DNA from: Mycolicibacterium rhodesiae | GTDB lineage: Bacteria; Actinomycetota; Actinomycetes; Mycobacteriales; Mycobacteriaceae | Length of the DNA: 64,000 nucleotides | Assembly: GCF_002086695.1 (NCBI RefSeq) | Contig: NZ_MVIH01000006.1 | Coordinates: 248,001-312,000, forward strand | Reading direction: 5' to 3' | In this document: positions 56,222 to 64,000 of the stretch, piece by piece | Position numbering within the stretch: position 1 is the first letter of the stretch | How the letters are laid out: each line of letters starts with the position of its first letter | Notes under the pieces: model-generated | What the model saw: only the letters and a program-made list of their open reading frames with translations | Told to the model about the DNA's origin: nothing | Databases searched by the model: none | Translations under genes and position numbers: made by a program

Positions 56222-58171
56222 TCAGCGATCGGACGGGTTGACAAGTGGGCGTTGAACTTTCTTCCAGTCGGCATACCGTTGGTAGGCCGCCTGGGTGGAT
56301 TCCAGGCTGGAAACCTCGCTGACCGGCACATCCCACCAGCTGTGGCTGTCGGGCGCATAGATCAGCGGGTCGGTTTCGACATGAATCACCGTGACGCGCT
56401 CGGCTGCCTTGGCGACTTTGACCGCGTCGGTGAACTCCGCCGCCGTGCCCACCGTCATGACATCGGCGCCCAGGCTCGCGGCATTGGCGGCCAGATCGAC
56501 CGGCAGCGTGTCGCCGTCGAGTCGGCCGTCATCGGTTCGATACCGGTAGGCAGTACCGAACCGCTGCGAACCGAGCGATTCCGAAAGCCCACCGATAGAA
56601 GCGAATCCATGGTTCTGCACCAGGACGGGGATGACCTTGATGCCCTCCTGGACAGCGGTCACCAGCTCGGTGGCCATCATCAGGTAGGAGCCGTCGCCGA
56701 CCATGATGAACACATCGCGGTCGTCGTCGGCCATCCGCACGCCGATACCACCGGCGATCTCGTAACCCATGCACGAGTAGCCGTATTCGACGTGATAGCC
56801 CTTGCGATCACGGGTGCGCCACAGCTTGTGCAGGTCCCCGGGCATCGACCCGGCCGCGCACACCACCACGTCACGGGGATCCGAGAGCGTGTTGACCAGG
56901 CCGATGACCTGATTCTGGTTGAGCGGCGCACCGTCTGCGCAGGTGTACGCCGACGACACGGTGTCCTCCCACTCGGCCGCCAGTTCGCGTACTCGGGTGC
57001 GGTATTCGGCACTGACGGTGTAACCGGCCAGTGCGGGGCCCAACGCCTCGATGGCTTCCCGTGCATCCGAGACCACGCTGACGCCACCCTGCTTCACCGA
57101 ATCCAGCGAGGCGACATTGATGTTGACGAACCGGACGTCGGGATTGTTGAACGCGGTCCGCGACGCCGAGGTGAAATCGCTGTAGCGGGTCCCGATCCCG
57201 ATGATCACGTCGGCTTCCGCGGCCAGCGCATTCGCCGCGGTGGTTCCCGTCGAGCCGACGGCCCCGACCGCCTGCGGATGATCGAATCGCAGCGACCCCT
57301 TGCCGGCCTGGCTTTCGGAGACCGGGATGCCGGTCTGCTCACAGAACGCGGCCAGAGCATCTTCGGCTTGCGAATAGTGCACACCTCCACCGGCGATGAT
57401 CAGCGGCTTGGACGCAGCGGCGATGATCTCGGCGGCCCGGGCGAGCACCGCACGTTCCGGCAGGGGTCGGGCGATGTGCCACGTGCGTTCGGCGAACAGC
57501 GATTCCGGCCAGTCGTGGGCCTGCGCCTGGACATCTTGGGGGATCGACACGGTGGCGGCTCCGGTCTCGACCGGGTCGGTCAGCACGCGCATGGCACCCA
57601 GCAGGGCGGCGGGCAGTTGTTCGGGTCGCCACACCCGATCGAAGTAGCGGGACAACGGTTTGAACGCATCGTTGACAGTGACATCGCCGGAGGACGGCAG
57701 CTCGAGCTCCTGCAGCACGGGCGAACTGACCCGGGTGGCGAAGGTGTCGGCAGGCAGCAGCAGCACCGGCAGCCGGTTGATGGTTGCCAACGCGGCACCG
57801 GTCAGCATGTTGGTGGACCCGGGCCCGACGCTGGCGGTGACGGCCCAGGCCTCCAGGCGGTCCTTCTGCCGGGTGTACGCGACGGCGGTGTGCACCATGG
57901 CCTGTTCGTTGCGGCCCAGAACATATTTCAGACCCGGCCGGCGGCCGGCTGCCAGCGATTCGACTTCGTCCTGCAACAACGCTTGACCCAGGCCGGCCAC
58001 GTTGCCATGGCCGAAGATGCCCAGGCACCCCGCGAAGAACTTCCGGCGCACCCCGTCCCGCTCGACGTACTGGTTGGCGAGGAACCGAATGGTGGCTTGT
58101 GCGACGGTGAGTCGGACGGTGGACTCGGTGTCGGCGAGCTTGTCGCCCGCCTTAGGCGCGGTGGATACCAC
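56222..58171 (-). CDS. iolD: 3D-(3,5/4)-trihydroxycyclohexane-1,2-dione acylhydrolase (IolD)
   Basis: 649 residues, thiamine-diphosphate enzyme of the acetolactate-synthase fold. The ThDP-binding GDGSYLMM... motif lies near residue 480 and the central domain is complete. The N-terminal LANQYVERDGVRRKFFAGCLGIFGHGNVAG is diagnostic for IolD. It opens the cyclohexane ring to 5-deoxy-glucuronate. GTG start at 58171, only 2 bp after the iolB stop. Confidence 0.93.
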   Translation of the reverse strand: MVSTAPKAGDKLADTESTVRLTVAQATIRFLANQYVERDGVRRKFFAGCLGIFGHGNVAGLGQALLQDEVESLAAGRRPGLKYVLGRNEQAMVHTAVAYTRQKDRLEAWAVTASVGPGSTNMLTGAALATINRLPVLLLPADTFATRVSSPVLQELELPSSGDVTVNDAFKPLSRYFDRVWRPEQLPAALLGAMRVLTDPVETGAATVSIPQDVQAQAHDWPESLFAERTWHIARPLPERAVLARAAEIIAAASKPLIIAGGGVHYSQAEDALAAFCEQTGIPVSESQAGKGSLRFDHPQAVGAVGSTGTTAANALAAEADVIIGIGTRYSDFTSASRTAFNNPDVRFVNINVASLDSVKQGGVSVVSDAREAIEALGPALAGYTVSAEYRTRVRELAAEWEDTVSSAYTCADGAPLNQNQVIGLVNTLSDPRDVVVCAAGSMPGDLHKLWRTRDRKGYHVEYGYSCMGYEIAGGIGVRMADDDRDVFIMVGDGSYLMMATELVTAVQEGIKVIPVLVQNHGFASIGGLSESLGSQRFGTAYRYRTDDGRLDGDTLPVDLAANAASLGADVMTVGTAAEFTDAVKVAKAAERVTVIHVETDPLIYAPDSHSWWDVPVSEVSSLESTQAAYQRYADWKKVQRPLVNPSDR

Positions 58172-58173
58172 GA

Positions 58174-59049
58174 TCAGACTCCTTGCGCGGAGGGGCTGCC
58201 CATCGGCAGCCGGGGATCGACCTGCTGGTGTTCCCAGCTGCCGCGCAGCCAGGTGTGGTTCGGGTCATCACAGATCAGCCAGGCCCGGTTCGGGCCGGAG
58301 CCGGCCATCACGTTGAGGTAGTACATGTGGTGGCCGGGCGCGGCGATCGACGGACCGTGGTAACCGTGCGGCACCAGCACCACATCGCCCGACCGGACCT
58401 CTTCGAGCACCTCGATCGGGCGCTGCGGGGTGCCGTAGACCCGGTGGTAGCCGAAGCCGGGAGTGCCGGCGGGGCTGTCGGCGATCTCGAAGTAGTAGAT
58501 CTCCTCGAGCTGCGTCTCGACGTCGGTGTTCTCCTCGTGCTTGTGCGCGGGGTAGCTCGACCAGTTGCCACCGGGCGTGATGACCTCACACGCGATCAGC
58601 GAGTCGGCCTCGAATGTGGTTGCGGTGCCGAAGTTGTGCACTTGGCGGCTGCAGTTGCCCGCCCCGCGCAACTCGACGGCCACGTCGGCTGCCGCGACCC
58701 GGCGGTTCGGAAACGACCGGGCGGCGCGTGCCCCACAGATTGCAAAGCGGCCCTCACCGCTCAGCGTGAACGTCTGGTCGATGCCGAGGTAGACCATGTC
58801 GGCCGGACCGTCGAAAACCGAAGCTCGCGGCGATAATTCGTAGCCGACGCCGGAGCATTCGATCCTGCCGCCCCCGACCAGCGGCAGGATCATCACCTCG
58901 GTACGGCCGGTGGTCAGTTCGATGGTCTGGCTGTCGTCCAGTTCCACCACACGTAACGAGGACTCGGCCCATCCCGCGGACTCGGGCGTCACGTCGACGA
59001 CGAGCGGCAACTCGGCGCTGCGGGCCGGAATGTAGTACTTGCTGTTCAT
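58174..59049 (-). CDS. iolB: 5-deoxy-glucuronate isomerase (IolB)
   Basis: 291 residues, bicupin. PAHKHEENTDVETQLEEIYY carries the metal-binding His/Glu residues, and HGYHGPSIAAPGHHMYYLNVMAG the second set. It isomerises 5-deoxy-glucuronate to 2-deoxy-5-keto-gluconate. It begins 6 bp after the aldolase candidate gene and runs straight into iolD. Confidence 0.93.
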   Translation of the reverse strand: MNSKYYIPARSAELPLVVDVTPESAGWAESSLRVVELDDSQTIELTTGRTEVMILPLVGGGRIECSGVGYELSPRASVFDGPADMVYLGIDQTFTLSGEGRFAICGARAARSFPNRRVAAADVAVELRGAGNCSRQVHNFGTATTFEADSLIACEVITPGGNWSSYPAHKHEENTDVETQLEEIYYFEIADSPAGTPGFGYHRVYGTPQRPIEVLEEVRSGDVVLVPHGYHGPSIAAPGHHMYYLNVMAGSGPNRAWLICDDPNHTWLRGSWEHQQVDPRLPMGSPSAQGV

Positions 59050-59055
59050 CCTGTG

Positions 59056-59934
59056 TCACCTCACCATCGCCACGGCGGTGGCGACCGCCGAGCTCACGTC
59101 GTCGTCGGCCGGATAGAGCAGGGTGCGGCCCACGATCAAACCTCGTACCGACGGTAGCGACAGTGCCTTCTCCCAACTGGCGAATGCCTCGCCGGGATCG
59201 GTGGGGTCCCCGCCCAGAAGGAGAGTCGGCAACGTGGTCGCCTCCATGACGCGATCCATGTCGTCGACGACCGGCAGCTTCATCCAGGTATAGGCCGACG
59301 TCGATCCGAGCCCTTGGCTGATGTGGATGGACTTGATCACCGCGTCCGGGCTCAGGTCGTTGCGGACCTTGCCGTCGACTCGGCTGGACAGGAACGGTTC
59401 GAGCATCGCAATCAAGCCGTGCGCAGCGAGTTCGTCGACGGCCTGCGCGCACGCGGCCATTGTTGCTACCGTACCCGGATCGCTGAGATCGATGCGGCAC
59501 AACATCTTTCCGCCGTTCATCTTCGCCGCGGCAGTCGATGTTGCGGTGGCGGCCGTCATCCGGTCGTCGAGTTCGAAACAGGCGCCGGCCAGACCGCCGC
59601 GGTTCATCGAGGAGAACACCACTTTGTCCTCGAGTGCACCGAGCAACAGCAAATCGTCAAGGATGTCGGAGGTGGCCAGCACCCCGTCGACCCCCGGATC
59701 GGCGAGCGCGGTGCGCAGCCGGTCCAGCAGATCGGTGCGGCTGTTCATCGCGGTGGGACGTGCACCGACGGCCAGCGCGCCGCGGGCCGGATGATCGGCG
59801 GCGACGATCATCAGCCGTCCGTTGCCTCGCACGGCGGGCCGAGTGATGCGCTCCTGCCATGCCCGCGCGATTGCGGCCGGGTCGGCGGCGCGCAGATCGG
59901 TGATGTCCGCGTAGTCCTTGCAGGCGCTAGACAT
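59056..59934 (-). CDS. Cgl0159-family (beta/alpha)8 protein, candidate aldolase of inositol catabolism
   Basis: 292 residues. A class-I-aldolase-like barrel: LMIVAADHPARGALAVG near residues 35-52, MLCRIDLSDPGTVATM, and a Lys in SAYTWMKLPVVDD (a Schiff-base candidate). The ATG at 59934 overlaps the iolC stop by 8 bp, so translation is coupled to the kinase whose product it would cleave. No IolJ homologue is present. In proteobacteria IolC is fused to an aldolase-like DUF2090 domain, which supports the same role here (inference). Confidence 0.75.
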   Translation of the reverse strand: MSSACKDYADITDLRAADPAAIARAWQERITRPAVRGNGRLMIVAADHPARGALAVGARPTAMNSRTDLLDRLRTALADPGVDGVLATSDILDDLLLLGALEDKVVFSSMNRGGLAGACFELDDRMTAATATSTAAAKMNGGKMLCRIDLSDPGTVATMAACAQAVDELAAHGLIAMLEPFLSSRVDGKVRNDLSPDAVIKSIHISQGLGSTSAYTWMKLPVVDDMDRVMEATTLPTLLLGGDPTDPGEAFASWEKALSLPSVRGLIVGRTLLYPADDDVSSAVATAVAMVR

Positions 59935-60928
59935 TGACCGCCTCCACCGCCATCTGGTCGGCCAGCGCTGCCACCTCATCCGCAGTCGGCATCGCCGTCG
60001 AGCATTCCAGCCGGGACGCGACGATCGCGCCTGCGGCGTTGGCGTAGCGCAGCGTCTTCTCCAGTGGCCAACCATGCAGCAGGCCGTGGCACAGGCTGCC
60101 GCCGAAGCTGTCGCCCGCGCCGAGTCCGTTGACGACGTCAACGTCCACCGGGGGCACCGTCACCGAGGCGCTGCGAGTCTTGCCGAGCACCCCGCGCGGG
60201 CCCTGCTTGACGATCGCCAGCTGGACGCCGAGATCGAGCAGTGCGTCGGCGGCCTTGTGCGGGTTGGTTTCCCCGACGGCAATCTCGCACTCTTCGCGGT
60301 TGCCGACCGCCACGGTGACGTAGGCCAGGGCACGCTGAACCTGCGCGGCGGCCGCAGCGGGGGAGTCCCAGAACATCGGCCGGTAGTCGAGATCGAGCAC
60401 CGTCAACGGCATGCGGCTGTCCTTATTCCCCGTCGCTTCGCTCGCCCCACGGGCCTCCCACGCAGCGAAATGCGCGCCGCGGCTTGGCTCTTCGGAGAGT
60501 CCGGTCACCGTTGACCAGTACAGCCGGGCATTGCGCACGGCGTCGAGATCGATGTCGGCGGCGGTGATCTGCAGATCGGGTGCCGACGGCTTGCGGTAGA
60601 AGTACAGCGGGAAGTCGTCGGGCGGGAAGATCTCGCAGAACGTCACCGGCGTCGGGTAGTCCGGGTGGACGGTGACGTAACGGTTGTCCACGCCGAGGCG
60701 GGCCAGCTCGTCACGGACGAACCGGCCGAACGGATCTGCGCCCGCTCCGGAGATCAGCGCGGATCGGTTACCCAGTCGGGCGGCGGCCACCGCAACGTTG
60801 GCTGCGCTGCCGCCGAGGAACTTGCCGAAGGATTCCACGCGTTCGAGACCGACGCCGATCTGCAGCGGATAGATGTCGACGCCACTGCGCCCGATGGCGA
60901 GTACGTCGAACGGTGCGTCAGTAGTCAC
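59927..60928 (-). CDS. iolC: 5-dehydro-2-deoxygluconokinase (IolC), PfkB family
   Basis: 333 residues, ribokinase fold. N-terminal GRSGVDIYPLQIGVGLERVESFGKFLGG and the C-terminal anion hole/catalytic Asp in VNGLGAGDSFGGSL. It phosphorylates 2-deoxy-5-keto-gluconate. First gene of the iol operon, starting at the GTG at 60928; the shared 22-bp element at 60993-61014 lies directly upstream. Confidence 0.92.
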   Translation of the reverse strand: MTTDAPFDVLAIGRSGVDIYPLQIGVGLERVESFGKFLGGSAANVAVAAARLGNRSALISGAGADPFGRFVRDELARLGVDNRYVTVHPDYPTPVTFCEIFPPDDFPLYFYRKPSAPDLQITAADIDLDAVRNARLYWSTVTGLSEEPSRGAHFAAWEARGASEATGNKDSRMPLTVLDLDYRPMFWDSPAAAAAQVQRALAYVTVAVGNREECEIAVGETNPHKAADALLDLGVQLAIVKQGPRGVLGKTRSASVTVPPVDVDVVNGLGAGDSFGGSLCHGLLHGWPLEKTLRYANAAGAIVASRLECSTAMPTADEVAALADQMAVEAVNV

Positions 60929-60992
60929 GTCAGCTCTCTTCAGGGCTCGTTGGGGACTTGTGTACGAGGGTGCCCCGCGTCACAGCGCTATG

Positions 60993-61014
60993 TCAATACT
61001 TTGTCCTGACATTC
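60993..61014. promoter_or_regulatory. Putative GntR (IolR-like) operator between iolC and the regulator gene
   Basis: On the minus strand GAATGTCAGGACAAAGTATTGA, containing the dyad TGTC-N2-GACA (61002-61011). It matches 62700-62721 at 19 of 22 positions. TTGACA on the minus strand, overlapping its end, can serve as the iolC -35 box. Confidence 0.72.
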
Positions 61015-61082
61015 TATCTTTTGGTCAATCGATGTTAGACTGCAGCTACTGTTGGGTTTTCGAGTTCGAGATCGGAGTCGAT

Positions 61083-61814
61083 GTGCCGTTGGCGGTTGAA
61101 CTTGACAGGTCAAGCCCCGTTCCCCTGTACTACCAGCTGTCCCAGGCAATCGAGGCAGCCATACGTAGTGGCGAACTCGCGCCGGGCGACCGGTTCGAAA
61201 ACGAACTCGCATTGGCCAAGCGGTTGACGCTTTCGCGGCCCACCACGCGCCGGGCCATCCAGGAACTCGTCGACAAGGGCCTTCTGGTTCGCAAGCGCGG
61301 CGTCGGAACCCAGGTCGTCCAGAATCCGGTGCACCGCCGCGTCGAACTCACGAGCTTGTTCGACGACCTGTCCCGGGCGGGACAGGAACCCACCACCCAA
61401 CTGCTGGAGTACCGCGTCGGCCCGCCGGACGAGGACGTCGCGCGCGAACTGAGCCTCGCCGAGGGCCGCGAGGTCGCCTGTATCAAGCGACTCCGCTGTG
61501 CCAACGGCGAACCCCTGGCCCTGATGACCAACTACCTCCCGGTCGAGATCGCCCCGGATGCCGGGGAACTCGAACGCAGCGGCCTGTACCAGTCGCTGCG
61601 CGGCCGCGGGGTGCACATCCGGTTGGCCAGCCAGCGCATCGGCGCGAAGGCCGCCAGCCGAAGTGAAGCCCGATTGCTCGACGAGAAGCCGGGTGCGCCG
61701 CTGCTGACCATGGACCGCACGGCGTTCGACGATTCCGGTCGCGCCGTCGAATTCGGTACACATTGCTATCGCGCTGCCCGGTACTACTTCGACACCACGC
61801 TCGTCGATCGCTGA
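61083..61814 (+). CDS. GntR-family regulator (HutC/UTRA type), probable regulator of the inositol genes
   Basis: 243 residues from the GTG at 61083, which has GGAG 6 bases upstream; the frame is open to 60873 but crosses the promoter. Winged-helix N-domain (PLYYQLSQAIEAAIRSGELAPG, then LTLSRPTTRRAIQELVDKG) and a C-terminal UTRA ligand domain (residues about 85-240). It is divergent from iolC with the operator in between. Ligand likely an inositol-pathway intermediate (inference from position). Confidence 0.88.
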   Translation: MPLAVELDRSSPVPLYYQLSQAIEAAIRSGELAPGDRFENELALAKRLTLSRPTTRRAIQELVDKGLLVRKRGVGTQVVQNPVHRRVELTSLFDDLSRAGQEPTTQLLEYRVGPPDEDVARELSLAEGREVACIKRLRCANGEPLALMTNYLPVEIAPDAGELERSGLYQSLRGRGVHIRLASQRIGAKAASRSEARLLDEKPGAPLLTMDRTAFDDSGRAVEFGTHCYRAARYYFDTTLVDR

Positions 61815-61821
61815 CTTCCCT

Positions 61822-61883
61822 CGCGAGCAGACACAAACTCACCTGAACGCTCGGCGTGTCGGGGGAGTTTGTGTCTGCTCGCG
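61822..61883. terminator. Perfect 19-bp inverted repeat between convergent genes
   Basis: 61822-61840 and 61865-61883 are exact inverted copies around a 24-nt loop. It is placed between the stops of the GntR gene (+) and the TIM-barrel gene (-), as a bidirectional terminator would be. Confidence 0.72.
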
Positions 61884-61895
61884 CTGCTCGCGAGG

Positions 61896-62669
61896 TCAGG
61901 AGAACGCGGCGCGGAACGCCGCCAGCGCCTCGTCACTGTCGCCGGCCGCCCATGCCTCCAGGCCGATCGGGCCGCGATAACCCATGTCGCGCAGCGCTGT
62001 TGCGATCGCGGGGTAGTGGATCTCGCCGGTCCCCGGCTCGCATCGGCCCGGTACGTCGGCCACCTGAATCTCACCGATCGCGAGGCCGCACCGGCGGACC
62101 AGTTCCACGAGATTCCCCTCGCCGATCTGGGCGTGGTAGAGGTCGAGCATCATCTTGACGTTCGGGTGGTTGACGCCCTCGACGAGTGCGAGCGTGTCCT
62201 TGGCGCGAGCCAAGGGGACACCGGGGTGGTCGACGATAGTGTTCAGGTTCTCCACGCAGAACGTCACGCCAGCAGCGGCGCCGAGGTCGCCGATCCGCTC
62301 CAGGGTGCGCTGCGCGGTCAGCCACATCTGCCCGGTCGTCCGCCACCGCGGCCGGGCGGCCCGGCCGTCGACGAGTTCTGCGGTGTGCAGGTTCAGCCGC
62401 GGCACGCCCAGCGTCTCAGCGGCTTTGATGCTTAGCTCTGCAGTCTGCACTACCTCGTCGGCGCTGGCCGGGTCGATCAGGTCGCCGTGCAGGTACCCGG
62501 TCATCGACGAGAAGCGGGCACCGGTTGCGGCGAGCGCTGTCAGGTCCTTGTCGTGCCAACTCCAGATCTCCACCGCGAAGCCGAGCTCGTGGATGCGTCG
62601 CACCCGATCGACGATCGGCAGGTCGGAAAACACCATCTCGGCGCATACCGCCAGGTCAAAGTCGCTCAC
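61896..62669 (-). CDS. Hydroxypyruvate-isomerase-like/IolI-like TIM-barrel isomerase
   Basis: 257 residues, sugar phosphate isomerase/epimerase barrel. Metal ligands are likely the Glu in FCVENLN, the Asp/His in MMLDLYHAQIGEG, His in RCEPGTGEIHYPAI and the final Glu in IGLEAWAAGD. This pattern is that of Hyi (hydroxypyruvate isomerase) and its inositol-pathway relatives. The GTG at 62669 lies 6 nt behind TAGGGT (leaderless pattern). It shares a control region, including the 22-bp operator, with the sugar ABC transporter, so an inosose or inositol-isomer isomerase role is the best guess. Confidence 0.85.
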   Translation of the reverse strand: MSDFDLAVCAEMVFSDLPIVDRVRRIHELGFAVEIWSWHDKDLTALAATGARFSSMTGYLHGDLIDPASADEVVQTAELSIKAAETLGVPRLNLHTAELVDGRAARPRWRTTGQMWLTAQRTLERIGDLGAAAGVTFCVENLNTIVDHPGVPLARAKDTLALVEGVNHPNVKMMLDLYHAQIGEGNLVELVRRCGLAIGEIQVADVPGRCEPGTGEIHYPAIATALRDMGYRGPIGLEAWAAGDSDEALAAFRAAFS

Positions 62670-62675
62670 CTCGGC

Positions 62676-62681
62676 ACCCTA
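62676..62681 (-). promoter_or_regulatory. Putative leaderless -10 box for the TIM-barrel isomerase
   Basis: TAGGGT on the minus strand, 6 nt before the GTG at 62669. Confidence 0.5.
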
Positions 62682-62699
62682 ACATTTGACCTGCAGTCC

Positions 62700-62721
62700 G
62701 AATGTCCTAACAAAGTATTGA
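62700..62721. promoter_or_regulatory. Second copy of the putative GntR operator
   Basis: GAATGTCCTAACAAAGTATTGA, 19 of 22 positions identical to the element at 60993-61014 (opposite orientation). TTGACT at 62718-62723 overlaps its end and fits a -35 box reading toward the ABC transporter. Confidence 0.72.
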
Positions 62722-62789
62722 CTTTCCGCTGTGAGCCGTATTACATCGAGGCAAGGGCGTGACGTGCGCGATGGAGACAAGGAGTCGGC

Positions 62790-63776
62790 ATGAAGTTCAA
62801 TCGGCTAGCGGCCGTGGCAGGGGTGAGCGCGCTCGTGATCGGGCTGGCCGCCTGCTCTGCCACCGGTGGCAAACCGCGGGACACCGGCGGCGGTTCCGGC
62901 GGCGGCACCGTGGACACGCCGCGCATGACCATCGCGATGATCACGCACGAGGCGCCCGGCGATTCGTTCTGGGATCTGGTCCGCAAGGGCGCCGAGACCG
63001 CCGCCAAGAAGGACAACATCGAGCTTCGCTACTCCAGCGATCCCGAAGCGCCGAACCAGGCGAACCTCGTCCAGAGCGCGATCGACAGCGGCGTCAAGGG
63101 TATTGCTGTGACGCTGGCCAAGCCTGACGCGATGAAGGCTGCCGTGCAAAACGCCGGCTCCAAGGGCATCCCCGTGGTCGCGTTCAACGCCGGCTTGGAC
63201 GCCTGGCAGGCGATGGGTGTCAAGGAGTACTTCGGCCAGGACGGATACATCGCCGGTCAGGAAGCCGGTAAGCGCCTGCAGTCAGACGGTGCCAAGAAGG
63301 TCGTCTGCGTCATCCAGGAACAAGGTCACGTCGACCTCGAGGCCCGTTGTGCCGGCGTGAAAAACACGTTCCCGGCCACGGAAGTTCTCAACGTCAACGG
63401 CAAAGACATGCCGTCGGTGGAATCAACGATCACGGCCAAGCTCCAACAGGATGCGGGGATCGACACGATTCTGACGCTCGGCGCGCCCTTCGCGCTGACC
63501 GCCGTCCAATCGGTGACGAATGCGGGCAGCAAGGCCAAGGTCGCCACCTTCGACACCAACGCCGCACTCGTCGACGCCATCAAGAACGGAAGCGTGCAAT
63601 GGGCCGTTGACCAGCAGCCGTTCCTGCAGGGATACCTCGCGGTCGATTCGCTGTGGCTCTATCTCAGCAACGGCAACGTGATCGGCGGAAACCAACCGAC
63701 GCTGACCGGTCCGTCGTTCATCGACAAGTCGAACATCGACGCAGTCGCCGAATACGCCAAGAACGGAACGCGCTGA
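62790..63776 (+). CDS. Sugar ABC transporter substrate-binding lipoprotein
   Basis: 328 residues, periplasmic-binding protein of the ribose/inositol (RbsB, peripla_BP_4) type. Signal peptide with lipobox LAAC (Cys near residue 22), then MTIAMITHEAPGDSFWDLVRKGAE, the usual start of the first lobe. AAGGAG 5 bases before the ATG. Its stop overlaps the permease start (TGATG region). Given the inositol operator in front, it probably binds myo-inositol or an isomer. Confidence 0.9.
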   Translation: MKFNRLAAVAGVSALVIGLAACSATGGKPRDTGGGSGGGTVDTPRMTIAMITHEAPGDSFWDLVRKGAETAAKKDNIELRYSSDPEAPNQANLVQSAIDSGVKGIAVTLAKPDAMKAAVQNAGSKGIPVVAFNAGLDAWQAMGVKEYFGQDGYIAGQEAGKRLQSDGAKKVVCVIQEQGHVDLEARCAGVKNTFPATEVLNVNGKDMPSVESTITAKLQQDAGIDTILTLGAPFALTAVQSVTNAGSKAKVATFDTNAALVDAIKNGSVQWAVDQQPFLQGYLAVDSLWLYLSNGNVIGGNQPTLTGPSFIDKSNIDAVAEYAKNGTR

Positions 63777-64000
63777 TGAGTACTCAGTCTGACGTCACGC
63801 CGGCGCACAAGGTCGTTCACGACGAGCGGGTCAAGGAGCGCAATCGGCTGCAGCGCCTACTGATTCGGCCCGAGATGGGTGCGGGTATCGGCGCCATCGG
63901 GATCTTCGTCTTCTTCCTCATTGTGGCCGATCCGTTCCGGCAGGCCTCGTCGCTGGCCACCGTGCTGTACGCGAGCTCGACCATCGGGATCATGGCGTGC
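63776..64000 (+). CDS. Sugar ABC transporter permease (RbsC type), 3' end missing
   Basis: 75 codons are visible before the window ends. A charged N-terminus of about 40 residues (HDERVKERNRLQRLLIRPEMG) is followed by the first transmembrane helix (GAIGIFVFFLIVADPF) and the start of the next (ASSTIGIMAC), as in ribose-type permeases. The ATG at 63776 overlaps the preceding stop codon. The ATPase and possibly iolA should lie beyond the window. Confidence 0.85.
   Translation, partial: MSTQSDVTPAHKVVHDERVKERNRLQRLLIRPEMGAGIGAIGIFVFFLIVADPFRQASSLATVLYASSTIGIMAC

Noticed and set aside
56252..58321. A 689-codon plus-strand open frame opposite iolD
   Set aside because: Shadow of a complete ThDP enzyme; Arg/Gly/His-rich without similarity.

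Overview
The window is high-GC actinobacterial DNA and almost certainly comes from a Mycobacterium/Mycolicibacterium chromosome. The gene order ssb - ettA - NAD-gdh - thioesterase ... aglA - glbO - HNH ... pepN - Rv2466c-like - rpiB - nei - lipP - tRNAs - tig - clpP1 - clpP2 - clpX matches, in mirror image, the M. tuberculosis stretch around Rv2478c-Rv2457c (recalled from memory, not searched). GTG/TTG starts, a mycobacterial-type truncated haemoglobin, an NAD-glutamate dehydrogenase of about 1,600 residues and many TANNNT boxes placed 6-7 nt before a start codon (leaderless-type promoters) also fit. The large inositol, sulfide and formate clusters suggest an environmental fast grower rather than the tubercle bacillus.

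Layout. 1-9.8 kb: 3'-part of a CopD/CtaG oxidase-assembly membrane protein, then ssb, ettA, gdh, a thioesterase and a conserved protein. 9.8-14.4 kb: DUF1345 membrane protein, alpha-glucosidase, truncated haemoglobin, and two HNH proteins flanking two small genes that look like the accessory subunits of the mycobacterial cytochrome bcc-aa3 supercomplex. 14.4-21.4 kb: pepN, a mycothiol-linked DsbA-like protein, then a tight three-gene unit (NCS1 permease, Fcy1-type cytosine deaminase, 2-oxoglutarate dioxygenase) that reads as a pyrimidine-base salvage operon. 21.4-29 kb: an aldo/keto reductase/TetR divergon with two identical-core operators, rpiB, nei, a CPA1 antiporter, a DUF1542 protein, the esterase lipP, and a Tat-exported purple-acid-phosphatase-like enzyme. 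29-35 kb: accessory genes (small secreted peptide, amine oxidase, membrane and secreted proteins of unknown function). 35-40 kb: tRNA-Gly, tRNA-Pro, tig, clpP1, clpP2, clpX. 40-47 kb: fdhD-fdhF, a low-complexity secreted protein, type III glutamine synthetase.

48-52.7 kb: a sulfide-oxidation cluster. It contains a rhodanese, a CstB-like fusion (persulfide dioxygenase plus two rhodanese domains), a eukaryotic-SQOR-like sulfide:quinone oxidoreductase, a thioredoxin, a 49-residue protein with seven cysteines, and a TauE/SafE exporter. Its control region carries three copies of TACCC-N4-GGGTA, a CsoR/CstR-type operator. A fourth copy overlaps the putative -10 box of the small secreted-peptide gene 19 kb away, so the two loci probably share a regulon. 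No CsoR-family repressor gene is in the window.

54-64 kb: a myo-inositol catabolic operon (iolC, a TIM-barrel aldolase candidate, iolB, iolD, iolE, iolG) on the minus strand, with a divergent GntR regulator, a further TIM-barrel isomerase, and the start of an ABC sugar transporter. The same 22-bp element lies in front of both divergent promoters. iolA is not in the window. No CRISPR array, insertion sequence or prophage was seen.
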